A stretch of DNA of 64,000 nucleotides, taken from positions 60,345,606-60,409,605 of the forward strand of contig CM046854.1 of assembly GCA_025617745.1 (NCBI GenBank). Direction: 5' to 3'. The stretch's first letter is position 1. The number at the start of each line of letters is the position of its first letter. Of this stretch, positions 59,501 through 63,540 are shown one piece after another. Below the pieces are notes generated by a model. That model was not told the DNA's origin. It saw only the letters and a program-made list of their open reading frames with translations, and did no database searches. Both the position numbers and the translations under genes were made by a program. Source of the DNA: Heliocidaris erythrogramma (taxonomy: Eukaryota > Echinodermata > Echinoidea > Camarodonta > Echinometridae).

Positions 59501-61567
59501 TTTGTCTACAAAGCTGAACTAGTGGACTTGGCGTTTCACCTGTTCGCGCAGGACCTTCTTCCTTTTACGGAGGCTCTGTGTATCAGTGCTGCTAGACTCA
59601 TTACCTACAAACCTGTATTTCATCCTTCGCACATGACGATGGGTACCATCGGCCTTGTCTGTCAGCTCTTCGGTGGTGTTACCAAGCAGGAAAATGAAGA
59701 CAGCTCCCTTTTCTTCAGTCTTCTAAGTCAGATGCCATATCCAAACGTATCTGCAAGTGGAATGCTTGGTGAGTCGTTGTGGCAACGGAAGTACTTTTAT
59801 CTTTAGCAATTTATATTTAAGAAAATAGCTACAGGATATTTCGAATATACATGTACTAATCTTTTTTTTTCCTTTTTCAATATTTACTTTCTTCCTTTTT
59901 TATAGACTGATTAACAGCATCAAAGACTTAATCACTATATTAGCATACTGTGAATGCTAGGTTAAGTAGGCCTGTATCTTTTCCGACTTTAGATACAAAA
60001 GAAAAAGAATGGCATACCATTTCTTTATGTGTCTTATGAATTAATTCAAGGCCAAGTAATAATATTGATTTATTATTTTTATTCTCATCAAGCTCTTAAA
60101 ATTAGCTACGGAGAAATGTGTGCCATGTCTGTTGATCCTGAAAGTTGTCATGAGCAACGAAGAATGCAGCCTTCAAGAATCAGAGTTTCTATGTCCAACT
60201 CTGAAGCAGATCATAACAGCTTCAGAGGTTTCATCGGAAACAACATTCGCCAAGTGGATGACGTCAAGGTCATGCTATCAAGATCAAATCTCGAAGCATC
60301 TCGTTTGGAAATGGGGAAAGATACCACATACGACGAAACAATGAATGGTCTTATGACCATGCTAACTTCAACAGATAAAGTTGAAGACAATAATTATATG
60401 TGTCCTCAAACCATGTCCGCCCTCGAGCACTTCAAAGTTTGGAGGGAACAGCCACGCCTGACACCATTTAATTTTCGCCTAGCTATAGCTAAGGGTTTGA
60501 GAAGCATGGGCAAACATCACCGGGTATCTGCTATCCTTCAAGGTTAGGAAACCTATCCATTGTATTCATTGGTCATTATAGTGAATATTTCATAAAGTAT
60601 AACTATATGCAAATAAGCTTGTCCTCATGCATTGCTGAATCCTCTTGCCATTTGTATACTGTTTGGAACTTGTTGAAAGCAAGCTACTTATCCTGTGTGA
60701 TTAGTCGTCAATAAAATCGTTGGCATTGTTTCAAAGTCTCAAGGTGATGAAGCTTAAAGGGACATGTAGACCGACAGCCCACGAGACCGACAGCATTGGT
60801 GTAGTTAACCCTCAGAAAGGTTGACAGCTGGCTCACGAGTTCGACAGGTTTGGTGGGCTGTAGTCGAAGTTTAAATGATATGGAATACCTGATAGGAACT
60901 GATTTTATGTAAGACTGTTGAGGAATGAGCTATTTCCTATTTCTAATAAATGTATGTCGCTCTTTTCAGTAAGGCTGTTTTTAAAGAAAAAGATCATATT
61001 CACTGATGTGCAGTGGAAACATCGGCTAACGCTGGGGTCTTAACTAAAAATTGGGCTGCATTTTGTTTTGTTTTCTTGTATTGATTTTATTTATATGTTG
61101 TTGCATTTGAAACTGATATGTGTTCCATACCTGCTGCAATTTTTCATACAGGGGATTACAAGAAAGGGAAGATACCGTTTACATTCATTTGCAACATTCT
61201 CCGAACCATGGATCCTAAGGAACGTTGCATCCTTGGTAATCTAATCAGAGACGCACCGTTCACCCCAGTCGCAGCGAGAGTGTCTATTTTCCCCATGGAA
61301 GAGGAAGAATGGTCTCGAATGGCAGACGATGCAGTAAGTCGAAATATGCATGCCTGGACAGAGGAATGGATACAACAGATGATTCCAACCAAGTGGAACA
61401 AAGGAAAGAATAGTTTTCTGTCGACTACAGAAATAGCCAAGGAGCACAAGGAATTCAACGACAAGCTTGTGGATCATGGCTTTTTCGACCTAGCACGCGA
61501 GATAATGATAAGCGAGCAACAACTGATAAATGTAGATTGCAGCTATCAGGGATTTGATTTGATTTGA
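14509..61567 (+). CDS. Predicted 12-exon gene: Ig-superfamily transmembrane receptor with tandem death-like modules (1037 aa)
   Basis: Spliced by hand: 14509-14578, 21842-22186, 44690-45046, 48015-48086, 49770-49823, 50612-50875, 51639-51914, 58249-58530, 58971-59204, 59475-59768, 60093-60542, 61152-61567. Lengths sum to 3114 nt including the stop, with every join in frame and every intron phase 1. Predicted layout: signal peptide 1-23; Ig V-type 24-138; second Ig 139-250; membrane helix about 252-273; basic juxtamembrane segment to 299; then seven exon-encoded helical modules to 1037. Death folds normally pass signals by homotypic assembly at the inner membrane face. Ig ectodomains bind ligands. 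I infer an immune or cell-death receptor. Uncertain points are exon 1, exon 5 and whether modules 5-7 are true death folds. No transcript data were available. Confidence 0.75.
15190..15990. repeat. MITE-like repeat with CTGTAAAA motifs, interrupted by a SINE
   Basis: CACACTGTTAAAAAATATG near 15211 and TGTAGTTTTACAGTTATTAG near 15399 suggest inverted ends, and TTTTACAGG recurs inside. The second part after the SINE has more TTAACAGG motifs. Lies in receptor intron 1. No coding. Confidence 0.45.
15495..15685 (-). mobile_element. SINE with 7SL/Alu-like head and (AC)n tail, copy 1
   Basis: On the minus strand it opens with GGCGTTGTGGCGTGCGCC then TGTAATCCAGCTACC, closely resembling the start of 7SL RNA and Alu. 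GGTTCGAGACT follows, a good B box for RNA polymerase III, with the A-box-like TGGCGTGCGCC upstream. The middle has GGTGACGTTAAAGGTCGGTCC, similar to domains shared by marine invertebrate SINEs. The 3' end is an (AC)n run. The element is flanked by a perfect 13-bp duplication, TATCTAGTTAATT, at 15482-15494 and 15686-15698. Copy 2 is at 57826. Confidence 0.8.
15991..16904. other. non-coding intron 1 sequence
   Basis: AT-rich with short A and T runs. I see no gene or clear repeat here. Confidence 0.4.
16905..17135 (-). pseudogene. Tx1/L1-like LINE reverse transcriptase scrap
   Basis: On the minus strand the frame reads KPNKDKGLLESYWPISLINV then DAKII, the classic RT block with YRPISL (here YW). 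After a frame break comes GRSIAEAFRKMHDAF, close to the next RT block. Only about 200 bp are left and there are stops, so it is a relic inside receptor intron 1. Confidence 0.65.
17750..18095 (-). pseudogene. possible coding remnant, unknown product
   Basis: On the minus strand a frame reads GHRDDVIYHVQPSSIS and EPRKKPPNTAQDDTNE. After a one-base shift it continues as SEEEDTLEQKDSSSSESE, then MPESPEVVKMPTPEREKG and a Lys-rich tail ending at a stop near 17758. Acidic-Ser then basic composition looks protein-like, and the start might be the end of a retroelement integrase. I do not recognise it and the frame is broken. Confidence 0.3.
18657..19175. repeat. minisatellite, about 17-bp unit, about 30 copies
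   Basis: Tandem units of the form GGACAACTACCCCCTAG vary at a few positions (CCA for CTA, loss of TAG). Higher-order repetition is visible: blocks ending CCACCCTCTAGGACAACTAC recur. One unit has an expanded poly-C. It lies in receptor intron 1. The long glycine/valine-rich reading on the minus strand is an artefact. Confidence 0.9.
20190..20425. repeat. repeat with GTGTTTATCG inverted ends and internal duplications
   Basis: GTGTGTTTATCGGGGCGA near 20195 is mirrored by CGGCGATAAACACAACGCGA near 20382. CGATAAACACGAACGCGACT occurs mid-way near 20275. The segment GATTAGCTTACCAG is repeated (ATTAGCTTACCAG at about 20245 and 20307). It looks like a MITE built from subrepeats. CpG content is higher than its surroundings. 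Confidence 0.5.
20426..21841. other. non-coding end of intron 1 with low-complexity tracts
   Basis: Contains an AC run near 20430, poly-C and CT runs at 21181-21228, and a C-run/A-run block with AAAC repeats at 21281-21352. The rest is AT-rich with a CCCTAACCCTAAACCC-like stretch near 21591. No gene is seen. Confidence 0.5.
21842..22186 (+). CDS. Receptor exon 2: immunoglobulin V-type domain
   Basis: 115 codons, phase 1 at both ends (acceptor TGATCTAG, donor AAG|GTAAGA). It has the full V-type signature: Cys51 in GILPC, Trp62 in VEW, and the F-strand pattern DEGLYVC with Cys118. The 67-residue gap between cysteines and the extra strand region (YFIVGARDGPGYKAG) fit a V-set rather than an I-set or C2-set fold. 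A glycosylation site NIT is at 96-98. The final strand NRILVSV leads straight into the splice. There is no recombination signal and no J segment, so the domain is germline-fixed. It should be extracellular and ligand-binding. Confidence 0.9.
22629..22943 (+). pseudogene. THAP zinc-finger domain relic with poly-G insertion
   Basis: After a poly-G run (22657-22678) the frame reads ISFFTFPKLNKQRNLWVKFV, then KIRRKDFTAATHSKHARICSDHF and RLKKDVLPTF, ending TGA at 22941-22943. FP, W, ICSDHF and LPTF are the diagnostic THAP positions, including the C-x2-H of the zinc site. The beginning, ATG at 22631 with MPRNYVVC, is in a different frame from the rest, so the poly-G has probably expanded into the first zinc-site loop. 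THAP domains occur in host regulators and in P-element-type transposases. Only the domain remains, inside intron 2. Confidence 0.72.
23240..24655 (+). mobile_element. LINE 5' half: ORF2 endonuclease and start of RT, decayed
   Basis: From 23394 an ORF2 start is followed by the AP-endonuclease motifs LIHLNICSM and VIGISETWFS. The endonuclease goes on after a frame break at 23760 with FLMGDYNLNLLNCD and TKPTRVSDNSSTLIDNIFTN to 24157. After a deletion the linker and RT start follow (KNKLYYKYQRTK, KVDSLKIGKSPGCDNISNNL) to about 24655, where the element stops. The family looks the same as or close to the LINEs at 1-1210 and 61600-64000. Frameshifts and deletion make it inactive. Confidence 0.85.
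24656..25183. other. non-coding intron 2 sequence
   Basis: AT-rich, with no gene or obvious repeat structure. Confidence 0.4.
26122..26530. repeat. module X, copy 1 (also 31629-32020, 33785-34195, 35641-36048, 36095-36500)
   Basis: About 400 bp starting TTTAGTGTGCACCATA, holding a T-run/G-run junction (TTTTTTTTGGGGGGGG) that varies in length between copies. It ends near GTCGGACTATCGGACCTTCT. Copies are almost identical outside the homopolymer, so duplication is recent. None encodes a plausible protein. Confidence 0.75.
28217..29128. mobile_element. MITE, 912 bp, TA target duplication
   Basis: Ends AAGGGGAATTAAC and GTTAATTCTCCTT are inverted, each next to TA. Homology of the arms continues inwards with mismatches (AATATAAATGTGCTC against AAGTACATTTATATT). 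This fits a Tc1/mariner-type non-autonomous element. A perfect hairpin near 28376-28440 (ATATCTTTATGTACACATGAAG with its complement) lies within. It sits inside the 5.0-kb element. Confidence 0.7.
30190..30680. repeat. long hairpin repeat, one end decayed
   Basis: GCTCACTTTTCCTTTTGTAT and the following AT-rich stretch near 30349 are mirrored near 30520-30570 (AAATACACAAGGAAAAGTGA). TGCATTGTTTCATGAAACAA pairs with TACGAAACAATGCAAAAC. The left end AAAGGCCAAGTTCACCCC has no matching right end, so one terminus is lost. Nested in the 5.0-kb element. Confidence 0.65.
32380..36050. repeat. tandem duplication of a 1.84-kb unit (two near-identical copies)
   Basis: 32388-34195 recurs at 34230-36048, offset by about 1842 bp, later 1856 bp because of a longer poly-G. 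Each copy holds module Z (ending GATGATTT) followed by module X. Further partial copies of module Z are at 37695-38110, 38620-38890, 39115-39365 and 41340-42350. A 105-codon open frame is repeated at 32434, 34276 and, shortened, 37763. It is kept only because the copies are young. Confidence 0.85.
36454..37675. repeat. tandem array of about 427-bp units (three copies, last truncated)
   Basis: The junction CCTTTTTTACGTTATTGTCG occurs at 36454, 36880 and 37307, spacing 426 and 427 bp. Each unit carries the TATCGGACC/TATAGAACC minisatellite followed by a unique stretch (CACTGGGATCCCATTCTACA). The third unit is cut short near 37668 and continues into module Z. Confidence 0.88.
39932..41309. mobile_element. 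1.38-kb MITE-type element with GTTCACACGTAG ends and AGCATCGATGCT palindromes
   Basis: The left end GTTCACACGTAG is the exact inverse of CTACGTGTGAAC at 41298-41309. Near both ends are AGCATCGATGCT-type palindromes. CTGAACGTACTGGAAATA near 41230 is the complement of the motif in the element at 13669, so they belong to one family. No coding region is recognised in the centre. Confidence 0.7.
42360..44689. other. non-coding end of intron 2
   Basis: Holds a repeat of the 8420-9330 family at about 43135-43780 with a poly-C run near 43230. At 44040-44180 there is a degenerate minisatellite built from GGGCCGTCGGTCTC-like words. No gene is recognised. Confidence 0.5.
44690..45046 (+). CDS. Receptor exon 3: second Ig domain, constant-domain-like, with stalk
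   Basis: 119 codons, phase 1 at both ends (acceptor GTACTAG, donor GTTC|GTAAGT). The B-strand region LTCLVKGYYPDIEL strikingly resembles the core of vertebrate C1-type constant domains. The disulfide pair is Cys173 and Cys225 (YRCVAS). The A' region holds two more cysteines (151, 161) that could form another bond. The usual core Trp two strands on is not clear (YFLHG takes its place), so the set assignment is uncertain. Sites for N-glycosylation are NNT, NVT and NRT. The exon ends with a short stalk and AAAIVV, the first residues of the membrane helix. Confidence 0.88.
45455..45960 (-). mobile_element. Penelope-like element 3' end (GIY-YIG C-terminal part), fused to an inverted Penelope tail
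   Basis: On the minus strand the nuclease end is read from LADRIKQH near 45930 through HLRFLEAAYIQSQERLLCRQ to a stop at 45617-45619. It matches the + strand copy at 10.4-11.2 kb. Its untranslated tail runs to about 45470. On the right side at about 45938-45978 the sequence AAGTCTTCGTTATCATGTCTC resembles a Penelope 3' tail in the opposite direction, so two element pieces are joined head to head. Lies in receptor intron 3. Confidence 0.82.
46050..47450. repeat. tandem array, about 155-bp unit, with AGGTCA direct repeats
   Basis: About seven diverged units share GGTGTTAGCCTCGTTCTAGCGATAA-type and GTATGTATCACCAAAGGA-type blocks. Each starts with TAGGTCAAAGGTCA or a variant. The unit at 46055 has AGGTCAAAGGTCAAAGGTCA. 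A MITE splits the array at 46185-46517. Located in receptor intron 3. Confidence 0.85.
46185..46517. mobile_element. MITE, 333 bp, with CCAAA target duplication
   Basis: The ends CAGTCAGACCCAACTCCG and CGGAGTTGGGTCTGAATG are inverted with one mismatch near the tip, and the TIR extends through TAATACCGAGCA. CCAAA flanks it at 46180-46184 and 46518-46522. Neighbouring array units show the uninterrupted sequence, which supports the insertion. Confidence 0.82.
47451..48014. other. non-coding end of intron 3
   Basis: AT-rich. A short direct repeat (GTCGTATATAAAATTAAA) lies near 47720-47750. Nothing coding. Confidence 0.4.
48015..48086 (+). CDS. Receptor exon 4: transmembrane helix
   Basis: 24 codons. 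Joined to the end of exon 3, residues 252-273 form an uninterrupted hydrophobic run (AAAIVV then PILMVLGVCLGIAVVF). It is followed by KSYRGNGR, a basic stop-transfer sequence, placing the C-terminal part in the cytosol. Acceptor is CAAG after a T-rich tract and donor is GAG|GTGAGT. Both boundaries are phase 1. The small separate membrane exon is typical of Ig-superfamily receptors. Confidence 0.82.
48087..49769. other. receptor intron 4, non-coding
   Basis: No gene. It contains a T-run/G-run junction at 49380-49415 and poly-C at 49652-49668 close to the exon 5 acceptor. Confidence 0.5.
49770..49823 (+). CDS. Receptor exon 5: short juxtamembrane segment
   Basis: 18 codons between acceptor TTTGCAG and donor AAGG|GTGAGA. 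The translation (VRCSRHDFMPVPIVTHIK) is basic and polar. Exons 4 and 6 would also join in frame without it, so it could be an optional or alternatively spliced cassette. Support rests on good splice signals and matching phase only. Confidence 0.62.
50612..50875 (+). CDS. Receptor exon 6: cytoplasmic death-like module 1
   Basis: 88 codons, phase 1 at both ends (acceptor TTTATAG, donor AAAG|GTGTGT). The first half is basic and helical (KLKEALRRLRRL). The second half carries the death-domain-like end: YYESLCMWKSEKSSDFD, with Trp356, then a last helix TLYSACCRVGMSDVIRKM. This matches the usual helix-5 Trp and the helix-6 pattern of death domains. The N-terminal half is less typical, so a CARD or DED relative cannot be excluded. 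Confidence 0.83.
50910..51015. repeat. small foldback palindrome just after exon 6
   Basis: CATCCGTCAAATAGCTAGAA then GGGGT near 50913 is mirrored by ACCCC then TTCTAGCTACTCGACGGATTG ending near 51012. The spacer also contains complementary words (GGTCT, AGAGATC). A MITE or an RNA hairpin near the donor site. Confidence 0.6.
51639..51914 (+). CDS. Receptor exon 7: cytoplasmic death-like module 2
   Basis: 92 codons, phase 1 at both ends (acceptor TTTGCACACAG after a good pyrimidine tract, donor AAAG|GTAAGT). The layout follows a six-helix death fold: an early helix NMEHILWDI, then TIIELLKALGL followed by DHEAVALAHEKG, the helix-5 motif DMALKELLKWR with Trp451, and a last helix MVTLSLKLDDLE. 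It is one of the clearest of the modules. It lies 28 residues from its Trp to the exon end, close to its neighbours. Confidence 0.85.
51915..53985. other. start of intron 7 with dispersed repeats
   Basis: Two copies of a TATTCGGGCAA / GGGCAGCGAGGTTC repeat lie at about 52300-52520 and 52610-52770, with poly-G and poly-C runs at 52306-52320 and 52396-52410. A purine-rich GAGA stretch lies at 53835-53915. No gene is recognised. Confidence 0.5.
53990..58070. repeat. tandem array, about 150-bp unit, about 26 copies, each with a GGGTCAAAGGTCA motif
   Basis: Units share GATGGATTTCTTTCA, TTTTGTATGGAGGTGT, ACATCTTTAGT, GGTGATGCTGCC and TTTATAGGGTCAAAGGTCAT. Starts of the last motif include 54159, 55002, 55298, 55612, 56289, 56688, 56920, 57063, 57241, 57521 and 58038. 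Higher-order blocks recur (for example, 56985-57180 matches 57590-57790). Short open frames inside it repeat with the unit and are not genes. It fills receptor intron 7. Confidence 0.9.
57826..58009 (-). mobile_element. SINE with 7SL/Alu-like head and (AC)n tail, copy 2
   Basis: Nearly identical to the copy at 15495-15685, including the head TGGCGTGCGCCTGTAATCC, the B box GGTTCGAGACT and the (AC)n end. It is inserted in a unit of the tandem array. TGCTGC flanks it on both sides (57820-57825 and 58010-58015), a short duplication. Confidence 0.78.
58249..58530 (+). CDS. Receptor exon 8: cytoplasmic death-like module 3
   Basis: 94 codons, phase 1 at both ends (acceptor TTTAATTAG, donor AAAG|GTGAAT). 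Helical throughout: DDIKDICCQMS, then HYAYLLEAIRDKHREELCYHV, then the helix-5 motif TTQMLIDWLEGQ with Trp545, then RSRLQKASEAF. The Trp is 28 residues from the exon end. A 6.3-kb intron full of tandem repeats separates it from exon 7. Confidence 0.83.
58971..59204 (+). CDS. Receptor exon 9: cytoplasmic death-like module 4
   Basis: 78 codons, phase 1 at both ends (acceptor ACACCCAG, donor GGAG|GTAAAT). It has DELRVIASFL, then SMGLLCSKLHIKRP, the helix-5 motif RFQALVEWRDN with Trp624, and a last helix TELFTALKEICQ. The L/V-x-W-R pattern is the same as in modules 2 and 6. The length matches a minimal death domain. Confidence 0.83.
59475..59768 (+). CDS. Receptor exon 10: cytoplasmic module 5, divergent death-like
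   Basis: 98 codons, phase 1 at both ends (acceptor TTTTGGTAG, donor CTTG|GTGAGT). Helical pattern: ELVDLAFHLFAQDL, ALCISAARLITY, TIGLVCQLFGG, SLFFSLLSQM. At the position where the other modules have Trp this one has Phe in QLFGG, 32 residues before the exon end. The module is included because its length, phase and helix spacing fit. On sequence alone it is the weakest death-fold candidate. Confidence 0.76.
60093..60542 (+). CDS. Receptor exon 11: linker plus cytoplasmic death-like module 6
   Basis: 150 codons, phase 1 at both ends (acceptor CTCATCAAG, donor CAAG|GTTAGG). The first 50 or so residues are polar and look like a linker (MQPSRIRVSMSNSEADHNS). The rest fits a death-like fold: VKVMLSRSNLEASRLEMG, TMNGLMTMLTS, then MSALEHFKVWREQ with Trp866, and a last helix FRLAIAKGLRSMGKHHRV. 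The Trp is 33 residues from the exon end. Confidence 0.78.
60543..61151. other. receptor intron 11, non-coding
   Basis: Contains a degenerate repeat of GACCGACAGCCCACGAG-like words at 60765-60860. No exon was found. Confidence 0.45.
61152..61567 (+). CDS. Receptor exon 12: last death-like module and stop codon
   Basis: 137 codons and TGA, acceptor TTTCATACAG. It holds FTFICNILRTMDPKERCIL, an acidic stretch EEEEW, HAWTEEWIQQM, then EFNDKLVDHGFFDLAREIM, which looks like a death-domain last helix (L..G..DLA..I). The tail is QLINVDCSYQGFDLI. A LINE begins within about 50 bp of the stop, so the 3' untranslated region and polyadenylation signal may come from that LINE. No AATAAA is seen just after the stop. 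Confidence 0.78.
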
Positions 61568-61623
61568 ATTTGAATCAAAATCAGTTCCAAAGAATATAAT
61601 TTAATTCCTTCTTCGTCAAATGC

Positions 61624-62083
61624 ATGAAACTACAGTTGTATAAGCAAAAATATTTAAATACAATTGAAAGAGTCGCGGTCAATGACATCCTCAAAGTCGA
61701 CCTAAAAGTTGAAGACATCGAAAGAAGCCACAGAGTTGGTGTGCCGAATCAATCTACAGAGGAGCGTGCCCCAGAATCCACCGGAAATTCTACATCTACC
61801 AAATAGAAAGCACCGCGTGGGATTATTGTGAAGTTCAAGTCATAAAGGAAGCGTCAAGAAATAATAGCAAATACTGTAGACGAAAACTGACATGACGCGA
61901 GCGAGAGTGGAAGATCTTACAACAACAAATCAAAAGCTTCTGACTACCACAAAAGGACATCCTAATATTGAAACTGCCTGGAGCAATGATGGTAGGATTA
62001 TTACTCTACTGAAAGGAAGTGAACATAAGAAAAGGCTCATGAGAAATGAATATGGCCTGAAAACATTGCAATACGATAAATGA
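61624..62083 (+). pseudogene. LINE ORF1 C-terminal fragment
   Basis: The two frames at 61624-61806 and 61892-62083 cover an RNA-binding ORF1 end. IERSHRVG and IIVKFKS are typical of this family. A stop at 61804-61806 and a frame break at about 61845-61890 inactivate it. It starts 57 bp after the receptor stop codon. Confidence 0.75.
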
Positions 62084-62841
62084 AGTGTAATTATGAACTG
62101 TTCTAATCTTCTGGAAGGTAATGTTTCTTCTTTTCACCTGAAATAGTGAACACTCACCTAATTTTATACTTGTATAATCTTCCCTTATATAGTTTATTAT
62201 TTGAAATTTGTATGTAGTAAATTTGTTATTCATTCATTTTGTTTGTGTTTTCTCAAATCTTTTTTCTCTGATGCATCATACTTATATGACCATCATGAAA
62301 GAGATTAGACATTTTAAATTTTCGTGGTTTGCTCATATACATGAGCTTTTGTTGTATGTTTTAATATCATGGTTTCAGATTTCACAGTACTATCTCTTAC
62401 AGAGTTGCATTTCTTCATCCTCTTTTGCTCTTTTGCTCTTTTGCAAAGCGTGCAATGTTATCAAAAAGAACGTACCTTTGTATGAACAACCCACTTAACG
62501 ATCTTGATCCTGAAACACAAATGAATGGCTTATCAGACCTTTACACTTGTAACTGTTACACACCTTTTGAGTTTAATGAACATGCCACAAGTTGTAACGA
62601 TTTCAGTTTAATTCATTTCAACACTAGGAGCCTTCATAAAAAGCTTTTACAATATCTCTGATTTTTTGTCTAATCCAAATAACAGTTTTTCAGTAATAGC
62701 TATATCAGAAACCTGGATATCTGGGTCGCCAGTAATTCAGTTTCATTTAGATGGATATAATTTTTATTAATTTTGATAGACTACCTGGTAGAGGCGCATG
62801 TGTTGGTTTTTCATTAAAAATGATATACATTACAATATAAA

Positions 62842-63540
62842 GGCCCGGTCACACCGCCAGAACTTTGTTGGAGCGTTCCTTGAACGGAGAGGGGGCCGAA
62901 TTTCGACAACGCTCGTCACCGCGCACAAAATGGGGGAAAAAATCGAAAACACGGGCGTTGCCTTAGCGGTGCACCGCTGAAGCCGGCGTTGCTTTAGCGT
63001 TGGTTTAACAGTAGCGAGCGGTAGCGAACGTTGGTCCCGCTCCGACACCTCCATACCAACGCCAAACCAAAGTTCGCAATGGATCGCTGCTTCAACGCCT
63101 GACACCGTTCCAGCAATCCCGTGTCCGCTCGTAAAACGCTTACAACCGCTCCACTAAAGTATGTGCAACATTTAATCACCGCCCGGGCAAAGCTGGCGAA
63201 GCAGCGGTGGTCCAGCGTTCAAGATTTCTGCGTTGGCCTAGCGGACCCAAGCGTCCACGAACTTGCGTCTAGCGGTGCCAAACTTTGACTGGGCGTTGTT
63301 GGAGCGGTGGTGAACTTTGCCGGAGCGGAAAATTGCCCGCTCCTCACCGCTCGCAATATTTTGTGCAGCTCAAAACTTTCGGAGCGGTAGGAGGGACCAT
63401 CAGAGGTGGCCGAGCGTATACGGCGTTGCCTTAACGGGGGCCAACTTCTGTTAAACGGTGGTGAACGGTTACGAGCGGTGATGAATTTTTTTCAACGCTC
63501 CAGGAACGCTCCAGCAAAGTTCTGGCGGTGTGACCGGGCC
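62842..63540. mobile_element. 699-bp MITE with about 40-bp terminal inverted repeats, inside the LINE
   Basis: Ends GGCCCGGTCACACCGCCAGA and TCTGGCGGTGTGACCGGGCC are perfect inverses and pairing goes on through ACTTTGTTGGAGCGTTCC with few mismatches. The interior is GC-rich relative to its flanks and full of AGCGGTGG / GAACGTT words. The LINE frame resumes just after the right end. ACAATAT occurs left of it (62832-62838) and again at 63555, but that offset does not give a clean duplication. Confidence 0.85.
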
